A stretch of 64,000 bases of DNA from positions 1,149,883 through 1,213,882 of the forward strand of contig VZSR01003806.1 of NCBI GenBank assembly GCA_013398615.1, in the 5' to 3' direction. Position 1 is the first letter of the stretch. Each line of letters opens with the position of its first letter. Of this stretch, positions 36,203-49,734 are shown piece after piece. Source of the stretch: Brachypodius melanocephalos (lineage: Eukaryota; Chordata; Aves; Passeriformes; Pycnonotidae). A program made the position numbers and the translations under genes. Under the pieces are notes generated by a model, which did not search any database, was not told the origin of the DNA, and saw nothing but the letters and a program-made list of their open reading frames with translations.

Positions 36203-38307
36203 CCTAAAGTAAATCTCCCAGAAGTTATGAGACATGTCATGGAATGGGGGGAAATTACAAGGGGTGGTAGAGAAGACAGAAATCACAAGGTGTCTTACCA
36301 AATAAATAAAAAAAAAAATCTTCAGAACTCTTCTTTTTTATGTGCACCTGATTTAATAGTGACTTAATGGATTGCTCCTTCTATCCAGTCATTGATAGTT
36401 CAATTTTAATGGTTTTGTGAGTGTATTAGAACTGTGTGATTTAGAGGATGTATCTATAACTGAGAACAGCACACTAGTGAATGCTAGGATACAATATGAA
36501 CTATTGAAGGAATAAAACAATGTATTTCATGGATAGCAATTCTGCAGTAATCTGTTCTTGGCCTCTTTCTTTTTTCCTGGGCTGTGCAAAAGCTGGTTAC
36601 TGCAGCCCTAGGGCGATAGCACCATGTTATCTGTGGCTCCAGCACTACAGATGGGAGACATTCCCATAACTGATAAATAAAATATAAACCTGCTAGAGTA
36701 CAAGGGAGGTTTATCTTTGCTGTTTCTAAGGTCCATGATGAGTCTTCTGTCCCTGAAGGATTCTTTATTTCTCCAAAGTCACACAGAGAAATGTATGTGC
36801 TGAATCCTCCCAGTCTTGCCATATTTGATTTACCTCATTTTCATGGCCAAAACACATTGGTAGCATCCTTTAATATAAGTAAGCTCTTTTAGTCTGATTC
36901 ACTGCTGTATGTTTACAAAATCAGTAAACTGTAATACCTCACACTTTTTACAATGGCACTTTCTGTTTTTTAGAGAGCTACTGAAGCTTTATTTTGCTGT
37001 GCACTTCTCCATTCTAAAGTGTTGTTTAGAAGGAATGAAGTGGATTTTTGAATGGCATAATAATCTAAATACCTCATAGCCTACAAACTATGGTGATATT
37101 ATTGTAGACTGAAAAACTCTTGCTTATTGGAATGGGACCTGCCAGATAAAAATGCTGATTAGTCAGTCAGAATAAGTAAGGGTTTTTTTTCTCATAAATG
37201 AGTGGTAGGGAGCTGACAAGAGAAAAAAATGCATCAAAACTGGGAATTCACAGGAGAAGTAGTAGAGAACATACATTTCTTTAAGGAGCAGGTCATCCAT
37301 GATGAGCTGATGTTGCCAGGACAAGTTATAAGGGCTGCTTCAGTAACCATTTTCACTCCAACACAGAGGCTTTCATTTCCTGGCACTTCATAATGATTTC
37401 TGAGTGAAAATGCCGTGCAGAACAGCTTTAAATATTAGGAACATATTTGTAATCAGACAAAATTTCTCGTGACATGTCTGTGTTTGATTCACTATACGAG
37501 AATCTAGTAAATATGGTCTATCCAAGACAAGAACCTCACTTGAATTAGATGAATTTGGATCATGAGGAGTTAATCTAATATCTAATAAAATAACTGAGAA
37601 AGCAACTCTGGGATGGGGTATGCTCCAGGCCACAGTTTAGGTTCCATACCATTTTTATCCTCAGATAATTAATTTAGTAACTGCTAACTTCATCTCTCAT
37701 GTGTTTCTAATCTCTTTTTGAATTTCCTCAGTACATGTTCTGCACATTTAAAATTCATTTGCATACAGAGCTCTATTAAAAAAAACAAACTCATTGTTAA
37801 AATGGCCCACTATTTTCAAGTGTATTTCAAACTCAGCTATATTTTGTGCTTACTTTAAGTCAACATATAACTTCAGAAATAAAAAAAAGAGAGGGCGATT
37901 GTTAGGAAAGTCAAGGATATGGAAATTGGATGGGGAAAGTTAGATTGTAGGCAGTTATGATGTTATTTTAAAATCTTCTGAAAAGGTAATTTATTTTATA
38001 GTTTAGAAGACATTTCAAAGTTAACTTTTGCCTTAATATGATGGTAAATTCTACCTACAGTGTCTCCTGGTAATTACGTTTAATGAAAACTGGATTATTT
38101 TTTGTCACAGTGAGCAGAACCTTTCCTTTTCAAAAGACTGAATTGTTACTCAGTCCAATAAAGAACAGCATGGCATAGATGGGGGAGAAAAATTCTACTC
38201 TTACTACTCAGGAAGGGAAGTAGAATAATTGAAAGAAGATAGATGTGAAATAGAAAATGAAGCATGTCTTGGAGTAGTGCAATGTAACTGCCCGCACATA
38301 GTAGTAT

Positions 38308-38764
38308 TGTTATGATTTGATTATTAAGATTTCTTTTCCCAAATTACGGTACAAACGAGACCATATCCTGAAGTCAATAGTACAGGTTTTTATTTAACAG
38401 TAAATGTGAATGAGAGAAGGAGAGAAAGAGTGACAGAGCAGGAGATAGTCACTACCCTGTGAATCCTGTGGAATCCTGTTGCATCTTGCCTCACACCTTG
38501 TCTCAGTGGTGGGGGTCCCAGAATTGTTCTCCTGGGCTATCACCTTTATACAGTCCAAGTTCTGGGTGTCTGTGGGTTGTAGGTGCCATTGCTGCAACTT
38601 GGGCTGTCATGTGTTTATGCAGCTGCTCTTCCAAACCTGTGACTGTTGACTCTGAAGGGCTGAAAGCTCACTCCAAATCAATTAAAGATTTCTGCGAGCA
38701 AGGGGAGACATTTCTAACCTCATTAAGCTTTTTATCTGTTTCAGTAAGAAACTTAGATGCCCCA
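38308..38764 (-). mobile_element. Probable solo LTR, minus strand
   Basis: A 457-bp unit with TG...CA ends flanked by the 4-bp duplication GTAT (38304-38307 and 38765-38768). Read on the minus strand it has the promoter layout of an LTR: a TATAAA box at 38545-38550, then about 150 bp later an AATAAA poly(A) signal at 38389-38394, then about 80 bp of U5-like sequence. The region is less AT-rich than its flanks. A 4-bp duplication is typical of class I (gamma-like, ERV1) elements, but four matching bases are weak proof. No internal retroviral sequence was seen. The 122-codon plus-strand frame here is not a gene. Confidence 0.6.
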
Positions 38765-41700
38765 GTATTAAAATCTAGGTATACAGCTCTGAAGTATGAA
38801 ATTCAGAAACAGCTATTTGAATCCTAATTATGTATATAATGAATGAGGTTCAGTTTATTGTAGAAATGAAATTCAGAGAATATAGCGCTTGATTTAGGTA
38901 TAATTATAACAATCAGTAGAAAAGATTAAAAAGAATAGATAACTAAAATTCTGAATGAGATATATGTATAGATCTATAGAGAGAGATTTATGTATGTAGG
39001 CATGGCTGTGTTTACATCCTCACAGTGATTCCTACATGTCTTTAAGATCATTGTGCCATCTTCCTTTCTCTTCCAGACATGTTGCTGCTGTGTGCTGTCA
39101 TGAATTCAAGCTTGTCTGTACATGTTAGGTGTACTGTGAGAAGTCCCTCTGGGGATTTAACTTTCAGGACACTGAACTTATTAAACCCAACTGGGACTAG
39201 GAGGCAGATGAGCGCAGGAAAAGTTTCAGTCACCCAGGAGAGAGGCACTCTAGTCATGTATTGCAGGCTCTGGATAAAGCATGTACAGCCATAGTTTTCA
39301 AATGCTTACCTTGGATATATCTGTTTCTTACAAATCCACTACTACATCCTGGTGAATTAGACCTTTGAAAGATTTTTGATTTCCTTAACTGTTTAATGAT
39401 CACTTCAGTCTAATAATGCTAGATTGCAGAGAAAGCTGGATGAGAAACTGTAAAACTTAAAGTACGAGAGAAAAGGTTAAGCATTAGCTGTGATAAACTG
39501 ATAAACCTGTAAGTATCTTGAAAGCTACACTAATTAATTCCATGCCCAGAACATTGCTCCAATTTTTATGAAAGGCTAGTCTGAGTCCTGAAAAAGTACA
39601 AAAGCTAGCATTTATCTCTGAAAACTTGGCAGTTAGAGTGATGATTTCTGCTAGTTGTAAAGTATGTTAAACTTTAATATATGTTGTCAAAAAAATGGAA
39701 ATGTTATCCTGTTACTTCTGAATTAGGTATCTGAATACTTTTGAGCATCTTTATGAATCTCTGTGCTTCATTTTATATCTAGAATGGCAGTATTATTGCT
39801 TGTTTACCTCCAAGGCGCCCATGCACATGCACGCATACAGACATGTTTGCTTTTAAATTTGCAATCTATGATAATAACTGTAATAAAGAAGAAATAGAAT
39901 ACAAGTAATTGAAAATATTTGATGTTTCTTGTTTTTAGAGGAATAAATGTAAATGGCATAATATATGGTTATGTGGATGAAAACTTTTTTAGTTTGAGAA
40001 ATGAGACATAGTTACCTGTTTAAAAATCAAGTTCCATCTTACAGTTAATGATGTAATATAGAAAAATACAAAGAATATACTACATTAATATAAAAAAGTA
40101 GAACATATTTTGCTTTTCAGCTTGTTTTCTTTGTAATTACATTGACTGTAATATTTAAATATGCCATCCTGTTGGTCTTTTGTGCTCATTAGGTCTGTTA
40201 CTTAAAAGAAATACCCACTTTGCTCAAAATGAGAAAAAAGTCATAAAACACTGACCACTGCACACTTCTATGAGATAAAACAGTAAAATTTTCTAGTGAG
40301 TGCACTGACTATATAATAGGCTTGATGTTACAACAAGTGTATGTTGAAAATGTTTTTTTCAGTATGTGTGAATATAGTTGAGAGCTATACTGTCAGGTTA
40401 GGAGCAATTATTCTAACTTACCATGTACTGCTCCCAAAGGATTTCAAAACTAACCTGAAATACCTGATTTATTACTATTCACTAAGAACTTTGAATGATA
40501 TCCCTGAATAGTTTGAGAATTGCCTTTAATTACTCTGAGACAAGTTTGGGGTCAAAATAAGAATTAAAATATCAAGAATTAATAGCATTAAGAACAACAA
40601 ACCCCAGGCCCAAACAAACAACCAAAAATCTTCTCATAAACCCCCACAAAACAACACATAAAGCCCAACCACAAACCCCTAAACATATTTGAAGATGTAT
40701 TTTCTTCTTTGGAAAATTACCAGTTCATTAACTTTGGACATATGCATAGTAAAAATAAATAAATCAGAATAGACCACTCATTGTTACTTGTTTTGCTACC
40801 ATATGTTTTCTCAATTTCATTATTTTAGTCCATGTCCTAAAAATAACTAAACAGTTTAACATTCTAAACATCATTCCACAATCTCCATGTAGCTCCATGT
40901 AAGAAAAACAACCATCCTAATCCTAATGCCATTTAAGGGTACAAGTTTCATGTGATGTGATTTGATCTCGGTTAGGGGATGCATAGCAGGATGGGTATAT
41001 TACTTTTCCAAACAGTACAGTACTTTTTGAGACTCTGTTACGGTTTTTTTACTCTTATGTGTGACTGTGGCCTTTTCACCATGGTACTGGTACATATTTT
41101 TAAGAAATTCCTTCAAATTTTGCCATTAGAGTAACAAGTGCACAAAACTGAACTTGATTTTTGAATGAGTTTACTTAAAGGATTTTAAAAATAGTAGTTT
41201 GGAAAAAATATTGCCCTTTAAACTATTTCCACTTTCTGAATTGCTATTTATGTGTGCTAAGAAGGAAATGTCAACAAGAGCTTCTGCAATGTTCTAGTCG
41301 TTCACATAGTTGACAGTTCTCGACCTTGTGATCTTTATAAATGCTGAGTCAATGTTTAAGCAAGGTATACACTTGCTTCTCACCAGCACTGCTAAAGAAA
41401 CTTGGTAACTACAGTAGCATTCTGTACTCCTTTGCTTTCCTGAAGATCAGTAAATCTTTTATGCAGGAGATCATATGATGAGAGTAAGAATCCCCAAAGG
41501 CTGTATAAGAAGGATGATGAAACCCTAGCATTGAATCTTTTAAGAGAGCTCCAAATCTCAGATTTCCAGCAGGCCTCCTGTCACAATGGAGCCCTGTTTG
41601 CTATACCATCCATTTCCATCTTCATTGCAGGTTTATGACACTGACCAGATACATCTGCTCTTCTATAAAAATCTGTATTTATACTCCTTAAAGAAAAGAA

Positions 41701-43078
41701 ATCAAACACACAGTAGGAGTGCTTTTAGGAACATTTCTGTACAGTGGTTACAGAGAACCTCTCTTTTTCTTAGAAATGCGTGAACTCATACCCAGAGAAA
41801 CTTCTCCATTAGCAGTGCTGATCAGTGAGATGAATGAAACATCCTCTATATTTTCACGATGAAATAGAAAAGCAGTTGCTACTAATGATGTTTACTTCTA
41901 ATAATACCGAGACAAATTAAAATAAGTTTACTTCTATTTTTTATTGATAACTATAATTTAGTCCAATCATACATAAAACTCCATGAAGACAATCAGTCTA
42001 TGAGTATGCTAAAAATTATTCTACTTCCTATGCTTCCAAGACTGCTATTACTTCACACCTACCATATGGCAAAAACACACACTTATTATTTTTCCAACAC
42101 ACTGTCTTTAGAACAAGTTGTTCAAAATAATAAGATCTAAATTTGGCATATTAAACAAAATTTTCCTGAAGAACTAGGAATGGTTAATTAGAAAGGAAAG
42201 ACTGAAAAAAATTCTATTGGAATGTTAAACCCTCACAGAACTCTTGTCTGGTAAGCAGGATGAGTCTTAGACTCCTGTGGTATATGAGTAATTAGAGGAA
42301 GACAACTCCACCATCACTTCATTTTAGAGAGTAATCAAAGACCCAGTGAGACATCATAATTTGGCACTGGTACAAGAAAAAACAAACTTGAGGAAAAATT
42401 TGTCATTTGGAATCTACTGTGGCATTGGTTGCACTTCATCAGCATCAGCTTGAAGAAGGGTTATCTAGGACAGGTTGAAATGATATACATCATCACACTT
42501 TTTTTTTACTTTGTCTGGAAACCGAGAGTATAACTCTGTAAGAATAAACATCAGGTAAACTAATCTAACCTTTTCTATCTTATATCAGAGTTCAATACTT
42601 TCTGCCCAGGCTCCTTTAGAAATGCCACCCACAGAAGCTTTATTGTTTAATACCAAAAGTTATTAATTCAAAAATTACTTGACATTATTTTATCAGGGTG
42701 GTGTAGTAACTCACTTAAATCCTACTGTAAATAAAAAATCTGCTAGAGACAGGTTTCAGGAATATGTTCCAACTTTCAATGTTCCCATAGAGAACAAATA
42801 ACATCACATTTTCCTACAAGAGAAGACCAGGTGTTAAATTAAGTCCAGGCCTCAGTTTTTGCTGAATTACTCCCCTTGTCACCAGCATCCCATACTCTTT
42901 TCTTCCTTCATGAAATAGACATGCAGATCGATCCACAGTTGCATGTTTAACGACAACCTCATCTCCAGTGCTTCAATAGAGTTTTACCTTTGTTTTGAAA
43001 GGAATTTGGGCAGTTACTGAGGCCATTCCTCCTTGTAGCATTGTGGCAGGATTGTAAAATGCTGCTACCTTCTGGAAG
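38765..43078. other. AT-rich non-coding DNA, no gene seen
   Basis: No gene recognised. It contains an A/C-rich tract (40592-40685) and a Maf/AP-1-like word TGCTGAGTCA at 41342-41351 inside a moderately complex segment (41280-41470). Short frames at 39048-39294 are open on both strands but match nothing known. Confidence 0.65.
40592..40685. repeat. A/C-rich low-complexity tract
   Basis: About 94 bases made of CAAA, ACCCC and AACAAC words with hardly any G. Strong strand asymmetry; no open gene. Confidence 0.8.
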
Positions 43079-43079
43079 T

Positions 43080-43492
43080 GTCTCCTTCCGAAGCCGCTCA
43101 GAGCCGGTCACAGGAACAGCCATTTCAACTCCATGCACACACACATGCTTCAGTGGAGGAAGGACAGGAAGGGTCTCCTGTAGGATATGTTCCAGCAGGG
43201 TTTATTTCAGCACCCTGAAGAGATCACAGGCAGAAGAACAGGACCGTGTACTGCTGAGGGATTAAATACGGGGTCAGTGGCCAATGATCTGAGGGCACAG
43301 GGGCGGGACAAAGGGCAAGGCAACCTATAGAGGGGTATGAGGGATAAACAATTGGGGTGGGCAGGGTTCAGTGACCAATAAGGGAAGCAATTTAAGGTAG
43401 TTCTGCATGGCACCATGGTGGAAGTCTCTTCTTTCAGCTTAGGCAGGGAAAACTCTGGAAGTTTCCCTGAGGGGATTTTTAGGGTTCTCACA
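43080..43492 (-). mobile_element. LTR-like unit, minus strand (left boundary approximate)
   Basis: Read on the minus strand it starts TGTGAGAACCC at 43492. It then carries two ATTGG/CCAAT-type words, a GTCCCGCCCC GC-box, a TATTTAA box at 43262-43268 and, about 60 bp on, an AATAAA signal at 43201-43206. This order (CCAAT, TATA, short R, poly(A) signal) is the classic gammaretrovirus-type LTR promoter. The U5 end is not certain and no matching target duplication was found, so the left edge could be anywhere from about 43040 to 43180. Open frames here on both strands reflect its higher GC content. Confidence 0.55.
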
Positions 43493-44640
43493 ATAAGTGG
43501 GACTTTCCATGGGGTTTATTGCTTATTTAGTGAATTTACAATCTCCTACAAGTGCGATTCTCTCCTGGACATAGTACAAGTTCAGTCTTTTCAGTACCTA
43601 TTAGTTTAGCAGCCTATTCCTCCAATCTACTGTCCTGTTACTTTCAGGTCATAAAGTTCTTTGTCCATTAAAGCACACGATTTGTACTTTGTTCCCAATG
43701 GGATCTACTATAAAATTGTATTTCCCAAGACAAGTAGCAAAGCATTGATTTAGACCTGCAATTCAGCTTTTTGGGGGTACTCCCTCTTCCCTGACTATTT
43801 CTAGCTCTGTAACAATGTATTCCCAGCCTTCTAGCTCTCATGTTGAGGGAGCACTACACAGTCATCAACTTGCCGAGTTTCCTGAACAGATTTTTAAAGT
43901 GTCCTTTTGAAACACGCTGTACCATTGTTAGAGGAAAAAGTCAGTCTAAAATCTGTCTCGTCAGAACACTCTCACAGGCCATCCTCATTTCAAAGTGCAC
44001 TGCAATAGCTGTGGGGTTCAAGCCACTTCCCTGCAGGTTTCAATGGATTTGTATGCTGTATCTAATCTCTGCTACTGCTCATGGGACGAAGGAGCAAGGG
44101 GTCCTGCTGCCTGAGCTTGATCCTGACCACCAGCTCTCCCAGCACAGCACTGCATAGCCCATGCAGTGGTCACTTCATTTGTGCTTTGTCAAAACATTTC
44201 TGCCAAACACAGATAAACTCCCTGGATCCACTTTCTGGAGGGCTTTTGGCTTTAGTATTTTTGAGTTCAACTGAAAGGTATTTTGGCTGGGCTTTATGCA
44301 TTTTGGGTGGCTGAAATCCCATCCTAGAGCCTGGTGTTTCTTTTCCCCTGTATCCATATGTGTAGCTCAGCTGTTCACATTCTTCTGACTAACTCAAGGA
44401 GAAGCTTTTAAACAACCAGTCCATCCATTCAGCAGATCCATCCAAGTGGTCTAGCCATTTATCCAGACCAAAACCCCCTGGGTGTCCTTGACACTGAACA
44501 AAGTTTTGCTCCCTTTGCAGCAGCCCATATCTTCCCTATGTCCTCCCTTCTCCCTGAAGCTTCCTGGCACTCCAGGTTCCCATCGACTAGTCACGTTGTT
44601 CATTAAACTATCTACTAGCTTTTTCTTTTGCAAAATGTGG
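43493..44640. other. Unclassified, moderately GC-rich segment next to an LTR-like unit
   Basis: The composition is more balanced than in the flanks and there are several 60-105 codon frames on both strands. None shows a gag, protease, RT, integrase or env motif that I can name. It lies on the side where the body of a provirus would be if the neighbouring LTR is a 3' LTR on the minus strand, so decayed proviral DNA is one possibility. No polypurine tract precedes the LTR start, which argues against it. Confidence 0.35.
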
Positions 44641-45100
44641 TGAATAATTTGTTCATACAACTGTGGGTCATCTCCACCTTTTCCATCACAAATTGGTGCA
44701 GTAGGTAAAATGAGAAAACTTTTTCATTCTTTTCCATTTGTACTTTTGCCTTTTGGAGTGTCTTTTATTTTTTAAAAAATCACCGAATCATATGGCAGAT
44801 GCAGTTTTACCATTAATCCACTCTGTTTCAGTGTTTATTCTTTTTCTCCCACTACTCCAGTACCATTTCAATTTAGCCTAAAGGATGCAGAGACAGAGAA
44901 CATACTAAAAAGAAATAAACCTCTTTACAGTAAATAAATAGCTAAATTGTAACATTAAAGGGTAATTTACATTATTTCATTCTATTTTCATTTGTGTTTT
45001 CATCAAAAATGAAAACAGACGACAATATTTTACTATTTTTAGTGGAGAAAAACTAAATAATGAAAAAATATTCAGATAATGTAATTTTTATTACTAGGTT

Positions 45101-45235
45101 AAAAAGAAAAAAAATCAAAACCAAAAAACAGAAACAAAAAAAAACAAAAAAACCAAAACAAATTAAAAAAAAAAAAACAAATAAACAAACAAACAAAAAA
45201 AACCCCAAAAACAAAAAAAAACCCCAACCAAATCA
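45101..45235. repeat. (CAAA)n / A-rich simple repeat
   Basis: About 135 bases of A-runs broken by C, with a short perfect (CAAA) stretch in the middle and ACCCC words near the end. A lysine/asparagine-rich open frame here (45060-45245) is a composition artefact. Confidence 0.9.
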
Positions 45236-46746
45236 AGTCCAGTAGGGTTTATATTACATGATTTTTGTTCATCTGGATAATTTTATGAAATTCTCTCCCT
45301 TCATGTTATGCTATGTAACACATTTCCTTTTGGTTCTTTCACACTACCTTGCTTCTATTTCATCCTAGCAAAATGGTTTCCAGATTCTTAACAAAATCCA
45401 TTTATTGAATTTATTCACCAACTGCAGTGTGAAAAAAATGATACACTGATCTCTGCAAAATTCTAATTGTGTATTTTGGGAACTGATCCTTACTGGTTAC
45501 CAAATTATCCATCAACTGGCAAGGTAACTCTGGCAATCTGAGTTGAAACCAGATGGCTCTTTGAGGGGTACTTAAATAAGGGTAATACTTTGCTGACTTT
45601 AATTGCCACACCTACAAATGTTCTGTTTGGGGTAAGAGCTTTAGTTAGATGGTATTTTGTGCTGTTTCTTGATTTTCAGAAATGTTTTTTGATCATGGGT
45701 GGATGCGTTTTTGTTGGATGTGTCATTAGCAAAAGCATTTTTCGTATTTTTATTTAGGTGGATTTCAGCTTTTTTAATGTAAATGCACATGTAAGTAAAA
45801 AGCCTTCTCTCTTCAATAATATATTATGCTTGGACCCCAAAGCCTGTAAAAATTATACATAATTGATGCTGTCAGCATCAATCCAGCTTTTAAATAGTAT
45901 ATATCCAATGAATGACATTACATTTATGAAGAATTGAGAATGATGAATGTACACTACTGCTAATGCACGCTACCATCTATTGAAAAGTTATGATTCATTG
46001 CAGATCTCTTCAAATGCTGTACTGGTCTAAAGTAATGCAGACAATGTTTTCCCACAGAATGAAATAACTTATAAAATTAAATTATACTTCTCAATTTTAG
46101 AGTTGCTATTGCAATTTAGATTTGTATATATATGATTACATAACAAAAAATACCACACTTTCCAATAACAATTAAAAGAAAACAGATAGCTTATCACAGC
46201 TTCAGTCTCAGAGTCCTTTAGCAATCACAAATAAATACAGTCAGACTCATAAATCTGTAATTCCCAGATCTGGTTGTATTCTCCCAGATGCTGTTCTTCA
46301 TTAACATGACATCTTCAGTTTATGTGCAGTATAAATCACCCTGAAATGCAAACACACTATTTAGAGTTAGGTAAATGCAGTTTGTGCAATTCACCTATTC
46401 CTGAATTAATATCTTAGCTTTCAGAGTTTACACAGTTACATCTTCCCATTTGATCTATTTTTGGTTTACTGATTTGTAACAAATTGTTCCCACTTAGACT
46501 TGAAAAGATATTAGGGATAACTTCAGACTTCCATTTTCTCTGGAGAAAACACATTTTCTATGACCGGTTCTGCTTCAGAAATGTTTCACTCTATTTCTTC
46601 TTCCTCCATTATACTTTTTCAAGCTACTCTCCTTGTGAAGATACTTGTCAGTGGCATTGTTCAGTTGTTAACTACAATAATGCAGAATTTAATTCTGTTG
46701 TGTCTATTCACATGTTAACTATCAATCATTCACATTTTCAGACTGA

Positions 46747-46812
46747 CAAAACAACAATACAAAAAAAAAAACAACAAAAAACCAAACCAAACAAATAAAC
46801 AAACAAAAAACC
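46747..46812. repeat. (CAAA)n / A-rich simple repeat
   Basis: About 65 bases of AAAC, ACCAAA and CAAATAAA words with hardly any G. Confidence 0.9.
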
Positions 46813-48831
46813 TTTCCAAAAATATGTGACATGAAACTGAAAATTTTAAAATGCTTTTTTTTCTACTTTCACTTACTTTATTACTTACTGGGTGTTTTAA
46901 AGTAATAACCACATAATTATTTTAGTTTGAAGGTGCTTGTTTATTTATGTTGAATAGTTTATGGTGAGTACAGAACAAAGAAAAAAATTGAGTAGTGTGA
47001 AGCAAAGTAATCACCCCATGTTTCCGTTCAAATGAATAATAAATGCCACAGGGAACACTAATATTTTTCTACATCTGTCCATTCTGGTTTAGTATATACT
47101 GTCTTTTTACAGCTGATTAGAAATAAAGGCACTGAAAATCATTTTCAGTGTAATTGGTTCCCCTCCTATTGAAAGAGTAGAGGAATATGCCTACAAAGGC
47201 AGAAGCTGAACTTGATCTAATAGATTTCTCTGGTAGATAATAAAATGAGACACATAAGGGTCTTTCCCCAGTGGCAATGGTATTGTGCTATATGAACCTT
47301 GACAAATGTTCTCAATTTCAATCATCAAATCACCTTTTTCATTCCTTCGGAAGTGGACATAAAATTACTTTTTTGAAAAATAGAATAAAATAAAGACTTC
47401 ATCAAACCAAAATGTTAATGCTTGATAAAAGCAAACCATCAGGAAATGATCTAGCAGGAGCAGGAGAATGCTGAGAGTTGTTATTACCCATTATATATGC
47501 TTTGGATTAGCTGGCATTAATTTCTAAAAAACGTGTGTATCATATTTTGACCACTAATGGTTAACAATGCTGTGCAGCAGCTTGGGCAAAAATAGTGAAG
47601 TGAAATAATTTTTCAGCATGATTAAGTCAGTTAGTTTCCTATGGAATACAAGCTTGTGTTTTCAGGACAGTAAGTAATATTGTCCAAGCATTTATCATAT
47701 TAGCATTGGGCTGGTAGTTGTTAGCAGATCATCCTATTTTTATTTTTTTAACTACAGTTTATCCTTAGAAAATAGCAGCTAATGGCTATCCAGAAGACAC
47801 ACCCTATTCTGAATATTTGGCCAGCAGCAATGATCCAGATACAGCAAAGATGCAACTCAGAGTTGTATGTTCAGGCAACTATGGCAAAACAGCTTTTTGC
47901 TTTATGAAACTGTGACTTTTGTGAAAAGTTGTGCCTTATGTTCTATATTAAAGTTGATCCCTCATTGTACTAGAAAAATACCTAAGCATCATCATAGGTG
48001 GTTCCTCAACATTTTTTCCTAATTAATGTCTATAGAAAAATCACAGCTAGCTTGCCAGACCACCTACAGAGACATCACCCACTGTTGAAAACTACCCAAC
48101 CAAACAGAATTGTTAAGGGTAGTAGTGTCATTTTCTGCAACATGCTGGATGTTCTACATGGAGACTCCTGTCACCTTTCATGGCTTTGGCATACACCCCA
48201 TTTTCTGCCACTATTTTCTTGACTTTGGAAGTGAGCTGTGTTAGATCCTTCTTCTTTGATAAAGTAGAGAGAAGATACACCATAGATTATGTGTCAATTA
48301 ACCTTTTTCTTGCAGCAGAGAGTAATCTCAGCTGGTTGTTTCCTGGAGGGAATTGGAAAATTCTGGAGGCTGACTTTTTCTAACTTCTCCAAACGTAAAA
48401 GTAACAGAAAAAAGAAGCATATATTTGTAAAATATATTAGGTATAATCAAAGGAATTATTCAAATAGATGTTGTGTTGTATGAAGTTTCTGTTTGTTTGG
48501 GTTTTTAATACGTGGAAATCAACTAATGTGATTATTTCCATAATATAATTCTGCAACTAATTGAAAGAAACTTAGTACAAAACTGAGATCTCAGATTTTT
48601 TTTTTTAGTTAGCATATGTAAGCTAATTAAAGTGTTTTCAATGGGTTTTTAAACTAACTTAGTTTTATTTTAAATTGCCAGATTTTTTTAATAGAAGTGG
48701 GGTTTTTTATTATTCTCAAAACCAAAATGTAGAGAAAATAGTTCAAGCAGAAAGTGATTAACAATTAAGCAAATTCTACTCTGGCTCTATATGTCACTTG
48801 GAGTCAGAAGTATTTTAAATAAAAATGCTCA

Positions 48832-48859
48832 GAAAAAACAAAAACAAAAACAAAAACAA
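48832..48859. repeat. (CAAAAA)4 hexanucleotide repeat
   Basis: Four regular CAAAAA units in an AT-rich context. Confidence 0.9.
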
Positions 48860-49734
48860 GAGTTTTCTTTTCTTTATTGAGCATTTTATTTATTGAGCAT
48901 ACAGACCAAATTGAAACTAACAGATAAAGCCTTGATGAAGTGCATGCACTAAACATCAAATCTGATGAAATAGACATCTGAACATCTATTCTTTCATGTG
49001 GAAAAGGAGCAGAGCATCCCTGGAAGGAATCTTTATAAAAATTTAGACCTCCTAGCTTTGCTGCTGGGAAATACATAATTAACTTTCACTCTTCTTCTGG
49101 AATGAGTAAAACTTAATTTCATATTCTGCTTCAGAAGTGTAGAATACTTTTGTGCCAGTATTTCACAAGCAGCATTTTCTGAAATCCAAATGTACCACCA
49201 TCTTATCAAGATTATTTTGAAACAGAATATTTACATCCTTCTGCTAGTAAGCTTACAGTGTTTACATCAGCCCCATAATACTGGTGTAAAATCCTCACTG
49301 CTCAGAAACTGGGTGATTCTTTTTCCTTCTGCTGTGGGCAGCGTAGTGGTACAGAATGATTCCTGAACTTGCTCTGGTTTCTGAATCAAGCAGGCTCTGG
49401 TTACTGCAAGCAGTCAGGCTTAATTAGCTCTGTTGTGCTGTATTGCTATTTTGATTTTCGTATGTGTGAGACAGCTTGTCTTCACATCATGTTTTTGAAG
49501 TTTTATGATAATGTATGAGGGAGTTCAAGGTTTATTGCTTTAGAAGAAAAATACAGAAGCTAAAAATGACTGTCCATCTAGTCTGAGTAGTCACTGGGAA
49601 ATGGGAAGTTACATACCAGCATTAAATATCTAATTGATAAGATACAGAAGCATACTAATATGCAGTAGATTGTGATTTAACCCATTTCTATGCAACTGCC
49701 TTAACCATAAACCTCCTGTGTCATTTTCCCGCCT

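Larger units (their letters stand above)
29945..38307. other. AT-rich non-coding DNA, no gene seen
   Basis: No supported gene. It contains A-runs (32871-32883), an A/C-rich tract (34774-34852), a 13-bp tandem repeat (35968-35993) and a tandem-plus-inverted 11-mer (36173-36202). A 67-bp frame flanked by splice-like signals at 32119-32185 (minus strand) is described among the findings. Open frames of 88-112 codons (30016, 33449, 36484) match nothing I know. Confidence 0.65.

Noticed and set aside
38459..38827. 122-codon plus-strand frame with a cysteine cluster
   Set aside because: It runs through the antisense of an LTR with TATA and poly(A) signals; the frame is incidental.
43206..43226. REST/NRSF half-site (TTCAGCACC)
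   Set aside because: Only the left half is present, and it lies inside an LTR-like unit near the poly(A) signal.
44888..45240. Lysine-rich open frame in the A-rich tract
   Set aside because: It is the translation of a (CAAA)n simple repeat, not a protein.
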